Positions 36,466 to 48,034 of a DNA stretch of 64,000 nucleotides are shown piece by piece. Source of the stretch: Rotaria sp. Silwood1. Its lineage: Eukaryota; Rotifera; Eurotatoria; Philodinida; Philodinidae. Location: positions 283,441 through 347,440 of the forward strand of contig CAJNOP010000128.1 in assembly GCA_905250075.1 (NCBI GenBank), in the 5' to 3' direction. Below the pieces are notes generated by a model. The model worked only from the letters and a program-made list of their open reading frames with translations, searched no databases and had not been told where the DNA came from. Numbering within the stretch: the first letter of the stretch is position 1; each line of letters opens with the position of its first letter. The translations under genes and the position numbers were made by a program.

Positions 36466-39400
36466 TTAAATTTTTAATTTTTCTAAATCAGGTAAATCAA
36501 TATCATTTTGTTGTTGCATTTTCTTTTTATATTCTTGACTTAAATGTTTCATTAATTGTGGTGTTGATAAATGAGGTTGAGTTTGTTTCATTGTTTGAAA
36601 ATGTTCTTTTATAAATAAATTATATCGATTTAATATTTTCTTTGGTGTTTGAACTTCATTTGTTTGATTGTTATTTAATAATAATTGAAATTTTCCCATA
36701 CACTTTCCACAAAAATCAATTTCAACATTGAGTGATTTTGAATGACGATAAACTCTTTAAAATAAATCAATATTCAAATAATAATGGATTCTATCGAATT
36801 TGATGACTTATCCTAAACGAGGAAGTCATATATGTGGTTATGTAGAATCAATTCTATGAAAAATTTGATGTATAAAAGATTGATACATCAGTTATAAAGC
36901 TTGAGACATATTGTAGTTTACTCATAGACATTATGTTCCTTAAGATAAATTTATGCGAATTTTGCTTCTAAACTATAGTCAATATTTTTTATCATTTCTT
37001 TCTTCATATTTCAAAATAGTCTCTTTTCTTAGGTGTATATTATCTCTTGACTATATGATATTTTAGTGTGTTCAGCTGTATGCCATGAAACAAGTGAGTA
37101 CCAACATAAAATTTTCTCAAAAATTGCACACTATCGAGCTCTATATGTTTCACATAATATGAAACATATAGAGGTCAATAGTGTGCAGTTTTTGACAAAC
37201 TTTTACGTTGGTATTCACTTGTTTTATGGCACACATCCGAATACACTAAAATATCATATAGTCACTTATCTTAAGGAATATAATATCTATGAGTACACTA
37301 CAATGTGACTCAAGCTTTATAATCGATATATCGACCATCATCAGCACATCGAAATTTTCATAAAACTTGATTTCTTATGAACTAATCAATGTACTGTAAT
37401 TTACTCTACATAACTATACATATGGCATCCTTGTTTAAGATAGGCCATAAATTCATCGAATTTCTTTACTCGCATTGACATTGAATGCATCTATAAACAA
37501 ATTTATAAGTAATATCATAAGTATGTTTAACTGAAATTGCTGGTAAATAAGGATAACATCGTTCAGCACAACGTGTCCATTTACGCCATAATGGTCCATG
37601 ACCTTCATCCATAACACCATCAATTAATGATACAGCTGCATGACACATTTCATGTAAAAGTGTATCACGACAACGTTCTAATATTAATCAGATTAGTTTT
37701 GTTTTAAGAAAATTTTTTTACGAACCAGGTGAATTACAAACTTTGTTTGAAAGTGTAATTATAGCTGTTTGTGTAGAACGTCGAGTAGTACAATGACCAG
37801 CTGTTGATGTTAAACGACCACTCCAAACGATTGTTACTTTGTCCGAAAGCTAAGAAATAATTTAAGTTAAAATATACACAAAGAAAAACAAATGATTTAC
37901 TTTAGAAGAAAAAATATCTTGATCAAATATTACAAAAAGTTTTTGTGCTAATTCTTCTCGTTTTCTTTTAATTTTAAATCCCGATCGAGTAAAATATCTG
38001 TTATAAAGACAAATAAATATTAATTAGAAAATATTAAAAATAAAATATTTACTGTTTAGCATCAACATGTTTATCTTCTATTGGTACGTATTTTGAAAGT
38101 GATTCAAGAAAATTTACAGATATTTGTCGATCTTTTTTCTTTGTTGTCAATTGACTATCATTTTCTGATGAAGATGAAGATGATTGACTAGAGTCATCAG
38201 ATGTATGATCATCATCAATTCTAATATAGAATATATAATTTCAAATAATCAAGGTTTTAAAATAAATCTTACTTTCTCCATGATAAATCATGATCAATTA
38301 ATCGATTTACTTTTGGATAGAATTCTAATGGATGTTCTTCATCAGATGAAGATGATGAATCACAAATAAAATCTTTTAAACTAAAATTTCAATAGTAAAC
38401 ATAGTCAAAATTAAGTAATATGTGCTTAATCAGTACCTATTTCTATTCTTTTTTCTTTGTTTTATCGGTGATTTCTCTCCAGATTTAACCGGTTTTGGCG
38501 TTCGATATTCTTGTAAAACTATGAGATAAAATAAAAAATTTTCAACATTTTTAATCTAAATTCTATAGTGAAACGTTGACAAAAATAATAAGAATGCACG
38601 AATAACTGATTTTTTCCTATGAAAACTAGAATATTTGTGATATTCTCTGGAAAATGTTTTTAAGTATCAAATTGCTTTTGAGTCAGGACAATGTACATCA
38701 TGTAGGTTCTAATGAGCTATGAATAGCTTGAAAACAATTCAGGCATCGTAGTTTATTACGACTAAGATACTATATTTAATATCACAATGCCGTGACTCGC
38801 CTCAGGAACACCGTGAAAATTGAGTTTCGAATTTTGACTTGAAACTTTGCGTGGAGACAGGCTTTAATGAGAATAGTTTATTATAAAATTTTTCGATATT
38901 TCGATTGTTTCTATTTTAAAATATGGTTATGATGAAGAGCATGTTAGTCACGCTTTTCATATCCCAACACGAAATTCCGACGTTTTTATTTCATAATAGA
39001 TGCAATCAATAAAATATAAATATTCACAACACGCTATTCTCATCAAGACCGATCTCTATGCAAAGTTTCAAGTCAAAATAGGAAATTTAGTTTTTTTTTT
39101 GTGTTCATGAGGGAGACCTGGACATTCTGCTAAAAAGTACGATGAAAATACAGTATCTCGGTAGTAATAAGCTATTAGTGTGAACTCTTTTCAAAATCTT
39201 CATAAGTTCATTCGAATCTATACGATATCCATAGTCCCAATTGAAAAGTAATCTGACATTTAGAAACGTTTTCTCGTCAGATCGAATGTGATATCGATAT
39301 TGGATAAGTCACATAATCAAATCAGTTCAAACTCTATCTCTTTTATATATAAACCAAATAAAGTTCACTCTGTACATATCTACATTAGATAAAAGAATCA

Positions 39401-41947
39401 TAACTAATTCAAGTCTACTTGAAGATCGTGCATCTCATTATTATTCTCGCCCCTTTATCCATTCAACTTTTAAGATTCTGTTTAAATGATGAAAATTATA
39501 TTCAAAAATTACATTTTTCAAATGCTTGATCATCATCACTACTATGGTTTGTTCGTCGATTTTTCAAAGAATCTCTACATAAAGAAAAAGAAAAAGAATA
39601 AGGTATATTATTGAATTGTAACACATGCACAAGACATATATAAAGAGGAAAAAAGAAGAATAACAAGAATAAGAAGGAAGTCAATATTCAAGACACTGAT
39701 CAACTGGTCGTAAATCGAATGTATTATGCCATGTATGAACACGTTTCATAACTACTGGTTTAACAGGACGTTGATAAGGAATATGATCATTATCATAATA
39801 TTGTTGATCTTCTGATCGTTTTATTTCTTGTATAAGTTCATTAGAATCTTGACATTGAAATTTAGGTGCATTATTTGTTAATGGTGGTGAATGTCTTCGA
39901 TGATGAAGACGTGCTTTTATATTTCCTACACGATATTTATGCTGTTCAGATGATGGACGATGAAATAGAGATGCAAGTTTTGGTAAAATTGGTTTTGAAG
40001 GAGATTTATTCACCGGTATATATACTTCATTATTTAATGGCAAAGTTTTTTGTTTAATAATTTTTGAACGTGAAAAATCATTATTATTTAAATTACGATT
40101 ATCTAAATTTAATGTATCTGTTAAATTTGATTTATCAGAATTTTTTGTTGATAAATTTTGATGATGATTATGATGAAAATAATTAAATAATGAACCAAAT
40201 GAACGATGTTTTTTAACAATATCATTTGTTGGTGACAATGATAATTCTGAAAAATCATCATTAGCAGATAATTTTTTATCTATTAAACCATTTGTATGTG
40301 TTGTTGTTTCTGAACGTTTAAGAAAACGATGTTTATTTATTGATAAATCAATAAAATCATTTTTACGTGATTTTGTTAAAGACATTTGATTTTCGTTAAC
40401 TGAAATTTGTTTAACCATAACATGATTATTATTATTAGTAGTATTATTGTTATTATTATTATTTGAATGTCGAAAACGACTAAGAATTGATGAAGACCGA
40501 TTAGAAGATGAGGATGATATTTGAGGTTGATTATGGTGTTCATCTTCAAGATAAAAAACAGCTGGTGTAGAATTAGATTCTTGTTCAATTATTTCATTAT
40601 CATCTTCAGTTTCATCTTCTTCAGGTACAACATCTGGTGTTGTTGAATATTTAAAATCAGAAAAAACATTATAAAATGTATATGGAGCGCTATTTGGTGA
40701 ACATGGAGATGTTGGAGATGATGGTGAACAACTATTTGTTGATGTTAAATCATTCGATGATGAACGAGTTTTTATTGGATTTGAACTATCACGATAAAAA
40801 TCATCGAATGTATGAAGTTTTCCATGATAAGAATGAACAATATGTTTTAACATTTTCTTTTTTCAACTAAGAATCCATTTTTATCCAAATCAACTGGATA
40901 AATGCTGTTATCCGTCGACGACGACGGTGTGAGCAAAAATAAATATGATCACGATATGCTTGTACGGACGAAGCAAGTTCACATACTGTCTCGATATATT
41001 TATAACAACGACCAACGGAGAAGAACAGAGAGAAAAAATGACGAAGAAAAAAGAAAAGGGGAAATAAAATCATGTGAATATACAGACAGGGCATAGAAAA
41101 GGTAATTTCCATCGAGAAAAGCAAGTATACAAGCGAAATCATATCCGATTGATAGACCCACAGAGAAAGAGAGAGAGAGAGAGAGAGATAGAGAGAACGC
41201 AAAAATTATTTAGGAAAGAAAAATAAAAAAATATGTCAATAGATACAAGTTACCTTTTCGATTGATATTGTTGATTATTCAAAAGTATCTTCCTTTTTGA
41301 TTCACCTTGGAAAATATTTACCCACGGTATCTCTGAATAATAGTAATTATAATTATATTCTAGTTTGTTATAAATATTATTGCTTTTACCTTTTATGTCA
41401 TGTGATTCTTGCTGATCATTATCATTAAATATTTTTTTTGGTGTTTTAACATTTGTTTCTATTTGATCCTACAAAGTTCAATCAGTATTCATATGAAACT
41501 TAGTACATTTATCGAGACAATGTTATCAATCATAAATGCATTTGACTATTAATACTATAGATAGTAATTAAAATGAATGGATACTTTTATTCTTTATTTT
41601 TCATAGTAAACTTTTTGAAAGAAAATTACGAAATTTTAGAAAATTTAAAAAACACTTACTGTTTGTTGTTGTTCATTATCTTGTGTAAATAATAAAAACC
41701 AAGGATTAAAATTTATAGAATTTTCGTTTAATGGATCATTAATTGTTGTTAATGTTTCTTTTGTAACTGTTTGGTTTTGATCTAATGGTAATGAATCATG
41801 TTTAATAAATGAAATTTCTGAACTTGTAGAAAAATTATGTTTAGCTTTATCAAATAATAATGAATACGAGTCGAATGTTTCATTTGTATTTTCTGTAAAT
41901 GATGATTCAAAAGAATCATTTGATGATGTTAACAACAATTCACTCAT
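36466..41947 (-). CDS. GCNA: Germ cell nuclear acidic protein, SprT-like protease
   Basis: Eleven exons: 41947-41660, 41468-41390, 41332-41254, 39574-39513, 38518-38437, 38380-38273, 38220-38053, 37997-37901, 37849-37726, 37677-37470 and 36754-36466. They sum to 1584 nt, 527 aa, all in phase. The first ~300 residues are acidic and Ser-rich (NHSSDDDQAFE, DSSSSSDEEHPLEFYP, DDHTSDDSSQSSSSSSEN), as in the disordered half of GCNA. The SprT-like domain follows: WSGRLTSTAGHC, IITLSNKVCNSPERCRDTLL, then the zinc-protease motif HEMCH (371-375) and the third-ligand region DEGHGPLWRKW. A zinc ribbon (CIQCQC ... FCGKC) and a C-terminal HMG-box-like helix region (RYNLFIKEHFQTMKQTQP) close the protein. GCNA clears DNA-protein crosslinks in germ cells. 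Intron 3 (41253-39575) contains a 390-codon ORF on the same strand and intron 10 contains a foldback element. Confidence 0.93.
36890..37335. mobile_element. Foldback (MITE-like) element in GCNA intron 10
   Basis: A near-palindrome of about 440 bp. The outer ends TTATAAAGCTTGAG (left) and CTCAAGCTTTATAA (right) are perfect complements. The arms continue through CATAGACATTATGTTCCTTAAG and, close to the centre, through TGCACACTATCGAGCTCTAT paired with its near complement around the apex at about 37155. The left arm has roughly 105 extra bases (about 36957-37047) with no partner, which looks like a later insertion or a deletion in the other arm. No coding sequence and no obvious target duplication. 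Confidence 0.75.
39681..40853 (-). CDS. Unknown 390-aa Ser/Asn-rich protein nested in GCNA intron 3
   Basis: A single uninterrupted frame, ATG 40853 to stop 39681, lying wholly within the third intron of GCNA and on the same strand. The GCNA exons on either side join in frame without it and it ends in a stop, so it is not a GCNA exon. Composition is low-complexity: Ser-rich blocks (SCSPSSPTSPCSP), an Asn run, His-rich FHHNHHQN, acidic PEEDETEDDNE. Ordered-looking pieces remain at the ends: MLKHIVHSYHGKLHTFDDFY at the start, and KPVVMKRVHTWHNTFDLRP near the C-terminus. No transmembrane segment or signal peptide is evident. No family recognised; it may be a regulatory or adaptor protein made mostly of disorder. 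Its promoter would be in the intron, around 40870-41250, where a GAGA-type microsatellite (41161-41193) occurs. Confidence 0.7.
   Translation of the reverse strand: MLKHIVHSYHGKLHTFDDFYRDSSNPIKTRSSSNDLTSTNSCSPSSPTSPCSPNSAPYTFYNVFSDFKYSTTPDVVPEEDETEDDNEIIEQESNSTPAVFYLEDEHHNQPQISSSSSNRSSSILSRFRHSNNNNNNNTTNNNNHVMVKQISVNENQMSLTKSRKNDFIDLSINKHRFLKRSETTTHTNGLIDKKLSANDDFSELSLSPTNDIVKKHRSFGSLFNYFHHNHHQNLSTKNSDKSNLTDTLNLDNRNLNNNDFSRSKIIKQKTLPLNNEVYIPVNKSPSKPILPKLASLFHRPSSEQHKYRVGNIKARLHHRRHSPPLTNNAPKFQCQDSNELIQEIKRSEDQQYYDNDHIPYQRPVKPVVMKRVHTWHNTFDLRPVDQCLEY
41161..41197. repeat. GA-rich microsatellite
   Basis: A run of AGAG dinucleotides, broken once by GATA, about 35 bp long, in GCNA intron 3 upstream of the nested ORF. 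Confidence 0.8.
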
Positions 41948-42379
41948 ATTTCGAATATTTTAAACAACTAGTTCGTTATGATTATCAATATATATGTATG
42001 TTCGTTCGTGTTTTTCCAATAATGTCTTTATTAAATAGTTGAACTATCCACATCGATTTCCACTAGATATCGCTACATGTATGAAATGATCATTATCTAA
42101 AAGGTCATTTTCACACAAAACGTCTCGTACACCCTTGAATTTTACAGTATATCTTTCGTAGATATCTTCATTATATATCTATCATTATATATGTTATGTA
42201 TATCAATATGAAATTATATTTCTATTAGCAATCAATGTTTCACTTATATACAAGTAAATTTCAACATTAACATTTTTGAAGGATTTTTTAAAAACTTTTA
42301 TTACATTAAAAAAAAAGATCGTATATATAGATATATATATTTTTTATGATTGTTCTCGAAATAAAATTTTCATTCACAT
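41948..42379. other. Intergenic, upstream of GCNA
   Basis: About 430 bp of AT-rich sequence between the GCNA start codon and the C-terminal end of the P450 relic on the same strand. It presumably includes the GCNA promoter; no motif is assigned. Confidence 0.4.
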
Positions 42380-44022
42380 TCAATATTTTGGTCTAAAATG
42401 ATATTGTTTAAGAGAAAGAAAAGAAATGAAAAATTTTACATAAAAATTTTTTTTCCTCATAATAATAATAATTTCCGGAACATGTTTTTGACCGGACGCA
42501 AATTGAAAACGAAATTTTTTTTGTTTATCATTACTAAGATAATTTTTGCTTCTAGCATAATAAAATTTTTTCCAATACGTGAACATGGTTCAGTTGAAAA
42601 TAGTAAAAAATGTATCAAAATAAGATTTCTCAAATCTTGATAGATCGAATTTGAATGATTCTTTCGAATATTTGTCTGAACTACAAAATATTCATATAGA
42701 AAAACATGAGAAAATAAATATAAATATCTACTTATTGATAAAGAATAAAATTATTTATCATAATATTAGTACCTTGTTTTAACATGATCTGTTTTTCATC
42801 ACTAGCTAATAATGTATTATCTTCAATAGCTTTTTGAACAATGTACGGTACAGATTGATGAAATATCAAATTTTTTTTTAAACAAATTCTGTATAAGTAA
42901 GAATTATGATCAGCAATAAGGAATTTTCATAAAGGACACCCAGATAAAGAGAAAAGAGTCTGTAAAAATTGAACTAATCTGGATCGAAGAGAGAAAAAAG
43001 ACTAGATATTTATGGATGCTCAGACACTTATTAGGAATATTTTACTTTTTATTCACAGAAATATCTGCGAAATTTCCAAGTTCAATTTGTTTTGAAAAGT
43101 ATTTTAAAGTAGAATAAATGGGTTGAATATGAGTATGATGTTCAAATAATTCAAGATTATGTTACACGAGCGGATAGTTAGCTTTTGAAAAATTAATATA
43201 AATCTTGTTAGATTTTCCGAATGTTATAGATATTGAACTTCAGGTGTATGGAACAGCTGCCGAAAAGACAAAATATCGAAAGTTTCAACTGATAAGATAT
43301 TCTTTATTTTTTCGTGTAAGGCGTGCATATTGTAATCTTCTCTTCATCTATATCAAGTAAATCAAGTCCGGCGTATAAAGAAAAGATCATTAATATTAAG
43401 CATTCTTTTTTTCAACATCTTCTATGATGTTGTTATGACATTTTGATAAATAAATTCTCGAAAATTTTCACTTTTTATTAAACCAATTCCAAATACACAT
43501 TCAGTTACAATATCTAATGTTAAACGTGTCATTTCATTGTGAATATTAAGAGTCAAATCTTTTCCTAGATGATTGACATCACTAAAAGCTAATTTCCATT
43601 AATGAAGAATATTCGATGTTATTCCAATCATCAGTAAAATCATTGAATTTATATTTTGATCTTGAAAAATAGGTGCAATAAGATGTCAATGTTGACTATG
43701 AATATTATCTTCAGTCATTAAAAGATTATCATAACCTAACAATGTTCCCAGAATTAATCGCATCAAATTAGATTTGGTATAAAAAATGAGAATTAATTTT
43801 CAATACTCCTTGAATAAATAAAAGATCATTGACAATAAAACAAAGCTACGGAACCTAATGATACATGATAATAACTGTCATATCTATTAGTCATGTTTTA
43901 AGAACAAGAGAGAAAAAATGTCCAGCTAGAGTCGCACGACGTAGACTAAGGATTTCACCTACAATAGTTGTATATTGTCCTGGAATACCTTGTGCCATAA
44001 ATCTTTGTGAATACGCCATGGT
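42380..44022 (-). pseudogene. Cytochrome P450 relic
   Basis: Scattered minus-strand pieces, in the order of a P450, can be recognised. An N-terminal proline hinge has QRFMAQGIPGQYTTIVGEIL (about 44012-43950). The B-C/C-helix region has GYDNLLMTEDNIHSQ then H, a TGA stop, and HLIAPIFQDQNINSM (about 43750-43650), where a WxxxR-type arginine seems to have become a stop. Then DLTLNIHNEMTRLTLDIVTE and CVFGIG (about 43565-43495), VPYIVQKAIEDNTLLASDEK (about 42860-42790), and a C-terminal part with GQKHVPEIIIIM (about 42495-42460). The I-helix, ExxR and heme-cysteine segments are not recognisable. Several frame changes and stops separate the pieces, so no working enzyme can be made. It would have been a microsomal monooxygenase; the subfamily cannot be told. 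Confidence 0.8.
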
Positions 44023-44485
44023 TCTAATATCCAATATTTAAATAAATGATAATAAATACATAATAATATACTAATGACAAAAACAGTTGACCGCATGGTC
44101 TTTACTCAGGTAAAAAACACACGATCAATCAATAAAAGATACGCGTATCTTTTGTCTGCTTAAATAAAACCGAATGAAAGTATAAGTCAATATTTGACTT
44201 AGGTGAAAAATGAGAAGAAAAGTTCGTTTGGTTTTTTTTCTTCGCTGCATATGATACTATGATAAGACTTTCATCATATAAAATCGTGATGATTAATGAT
44301 ACAGTACTTAAATTTGATTATTGAAAAAGGTTTGTTTTTAAAAACATATAAGAGTTAATTTAATGAAATCATATCCATTAATTCATCAGAATTATATTTG
44401 TTTTTTTCTTTTTTATATTATGAAGCCTATCATTCAAATGGTTATTTTTCTAATCATTATGAAGATGTTCAGCATAAATAAGGAA

Positions 44486-45115
44486 TTGTATACCAGAGTT
44501 GTAACCAATCCGATGGGTCTGAATCGAACCAGTTGGAAACTATTTGATACGTATTCTATTTTTTTCTAATAAAACTTGTTGCTAGCAAGTTTACTTGCTT
44601 CTTTTGAAAATGATCTGACAATATTCTTTTAAGAAGAATCAATTTTATTTTCTTCTGTTCAGCCATACTGTTTTATTTCTTTAATCGAAGTTTGCTTGAG
44701 TTTTTTAAAAAGCACAACCAAAATCGTTTTATTTCAGCGAAACTTCTGTGATATATGTTTTGGTAAATATCAAAAAAAAAGGTTTTGAATCGTTATTTGA
44801 AAAGAAAAGTTGACTTTTTCTGAAAAGGCTGAATGAGAAAATTCAAGTTAAGTAATCAGTTGATAGGTAAATGACTCGTTTTTTTCGTACTATATCTAGT
44901 AACAGATATAAAGGACAACATGACATGATATTTGTTCCTGAACATTTGTAAAAACTTGAGTGCAAAAAGAAAGATTAATATTTGAGAAAGGCATTACTAT
45001 TAATAGATACCTAAATCATCAAACTCGCTAGTTTACATTGGTTTAAACGATTTCTTGAACCGACCGAGTCCAATCAGTTCAAAAATTCTTGATTGGTCAC
45101 AACTCTGTTATATAC
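44486..45115. mobile_element. hAT-like MITE, 614 bp
   Basis: The element spans 44494-45107. Left end CAGAGTTGTAACCAATC; the right end reads, on the complement, CAGAGTTGTGACCAATC, one mismatch in 17. The flanking 8-mers TTGTATAC (44486-44493) and TTATATAC (45108-45115) differ at one position, consistent with an aged 8-bp target duplication. Further inward the arms hold inverted copies of an AACTGATTGGACTCGG-like segment. No transposase. Confidence 0.8.
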
Positions 45116-48034
45116 CTTTATAAAATCCATATATCTATAATAAATATTTCTTAAAATACCATTTTCTTCTGACAAATTAATAACAGCCTAAAGTTTGAAG
45201 TTAGTGATAGAACGCTCAAATGAATTTTCTTTCTCTATTTCGATTCAGTAGTAGTATTATTTATCAAGACAATATCAACTGCTGTTTTCGCTTGAACTGT
45301 TCTCAGAAATTTATCGAAATTAAAATTATTAAATTGATTTTGATCAAGTTTTTAAAAAAGAATATACTCTTTATCAGCAATACAAATTTCTATATCAGAT
45401 AATTGAGGTATCTATTTAGAAAGTTGACCTTAGGAAACGATTGTTAATTTTTGATATTTCGAAATACATTGGAAAAAAATGTTTGCTCAGTTGATCAAGT
45501 ACAATAGTTGTTTCTTATCAGTCTTATTTATACTTTGAGCATTTTTTTTTTGATCCAAGCTATATAATGAAATGAGCTTTTTTTAAACATTTTGTGCAAT
45601 TTTTTTTCTCAAATATCATCAATTCTTTCATTATATCTTAAACCAACACATACTACATTAAAATAAGACTTTTTTTGATTCTATTAATTCAAAGTTTGTT
45701 CACAAATAGATTAATTAGCAAGTCACAATCATGTTCATATCTAATACAGCTGTTAGATACTATTTGTTAGGTTGAAGACACGATAAAAAAAAGGAGAATC
45801 ACAATAATGATATGGTTATAGATTGCTTGACAAAGAGCTTGATCACGTCATAATTAACAGATAGAATAAGAAACTTAAAACAGAGATGAAGACGAATCAT
45901 ATAAAGTGGCAAAAGTAAAGGTTTTCTTTACAATAAACACAATTATGACAAAACAAAAATAGAGAATTGAGGGCAAAAATCAGTAAGATAAAGCTTTGTA
46001 GCTAATATAATCAAACAAGTGAGAGAAATAACTAGTTTTATGTTTATTTTATCGTCTTTTTGTGACTTCTTTAATATTGCCTAATGTTTTCCTTTCCACT
46101 CATTTTTAGGCATGTTTGTTGAAAGAAAAATACTATCAAAGAACTATGTTATATGATTTTAGCTGCTGCCCAAACGTAGAATAGTTAAAGTCGTGTGTAT
46201 TTAATCAAGTATTCCACATGTTAATTCAATATATATACATATGTTTGTGAAGATGAATGTGTAAAGTCTTCATGATATTTCCAGTTGTCGAGTAATTGTA
46301 TGCTAAAATTTAATTCACAATCAGCATCAAAAGATATTCAAACACTTTTCTTGATAATTTATTTTATTGAAGACTCTAATTGAACAATAATGCTGCATTT
46401 ATAGAGAAAAAAATGAATTGCATTTTTTTCTGCAAAAATGAAATAGTAACAATCTTTTCCAAGGCAACTTTATAGTAACCTATTCTTCATTTAAACGTCT
46501 CATGTGAAAAATTTCATAACAAGTTCATACAAGATTTTACAAAACTTCGAATGAATATAGAGTAAAGATTTCTTTTTAGTTGAGTCTATGTATATTCTAT
46601 ATATTATAAATAGGTAAATCTGTCATAGAAAAATTTCATTTATTTCTTATTTTACACACAAAAGCAAACTGAAGCATACGAGGTTTTCAGTTATGGAAAA
46701 AAAAACTTGAAAGAAAACTTAAGCTCAAAAGAAGTTTTTGAATTTAATTATTAAATTAAACTTTAAGAGTTATGTCAGGTATTTTTGTCAACACGTTCAG
46801 CATAGGTTATCGTTATAAAAACAGTTATTAACAGTATGAACAAGCGAAGTTTCTAAGGTAGAGTCTATGATAAAGAACAAATGATGAGATAGTTCTCATT
46901 GAAAAGAAGAATTCAGAAAAACCCTATCCAAATATCATCATTTTCAATTCTTTTATTGCGGATTTTTTTCAGTATTTAAGGCATCCCATGATGTATATTG
47001 ATACTTACTACCGCTGCAGTACCGATGTTTTGTTGGTGATAGCGCTTATGATTATCCATTCTAGATATAAAGAAATTGTAGCGAGTGCTGTTTACACAAT
47101 TTCGAATTATTTATTAGAAAGAATTCAAATTAGCCGAGAAAAAAAAACAGTTTCACAATATATTTTACTAGCTAGTAAAGATTTTTGCAACATCATCTAT
47201 AATAAAAATATATTTCATAACTGGAACCCATTGTAGCTGAATGACTAGTACTGGTGGTTCAGGCACATTCACACTGCTAGGACATATCGAAAACAACTCA
47301 ATTTCGTCAGCCTTAACCGCCTTATATTATATCGATCGATAATCAGTGGTAGTTTCTCGGTAGTTGTCAAATAGTACATATCGTGTTACATTTTATTACA
47401 TTCAATAAACGAGATAACATGGAAGATTTCTTTAAAAGTATTATGCTTGTAGACTTCAGACATAAACTATTTGTAGTTTGAACATGAGAACAATAATATT
47501 TTTATCACATTAGAAACATTCAAATATGGCCATTGTCAATTGTTGTTGTTTTTTTTTGACATAAACATCATTTTATTGTCATTAAATCAATGAAGTTCTG
47601 ATAACTTTGAGTGTTGATTTCTTTTGCAAATATTAGCATACAATACATATAAAATGAATGATGATTAATAGGACTCATCAAAATTCAAGTCAACAACAAA
47701 GTTGATAAGCAAATGTAATGCATTGTTTTGATGAAGACAGGTTATTTAGACATTTTATAGTGTTTTTCAAATTCTTTAGTCAAAAGATAAAATACGCCAA
47801 CACAGCCATGTGAATTGGTTTAGATTGCTAACGTTTCACGTAAATATCAGTGTGCAAATATGAATTAGACAAAAAGATCTTTGTGCATCGAGACACCTTC
47901 TCCGTAGGTAAAGGTGAGTGTATTTAGCTTATCATATTATGTATATAAGAAACAAATCGTCATCGGGTATATTTGCCATTTTTTTAAAGTTTTTTTATTT
48001 TTTTATTTTAGAATAATTGCTATTTGTATATTCA
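45116..48034. other. Intergenic, 2.9 kb, nothing recognised
   Basis: AT-rich DNA with many short open frames, the longest (46988-47236) without domain or splice partner. No repeats or RNA genes recognised. Confidence 0.4.

Noticed and set aside
46988..47236. Plus-strand frame of 82 codons
   Set aside because: No domain, no splice partner, and a hydrophobic start with an unremarkable remainder; not enough to call a gene.
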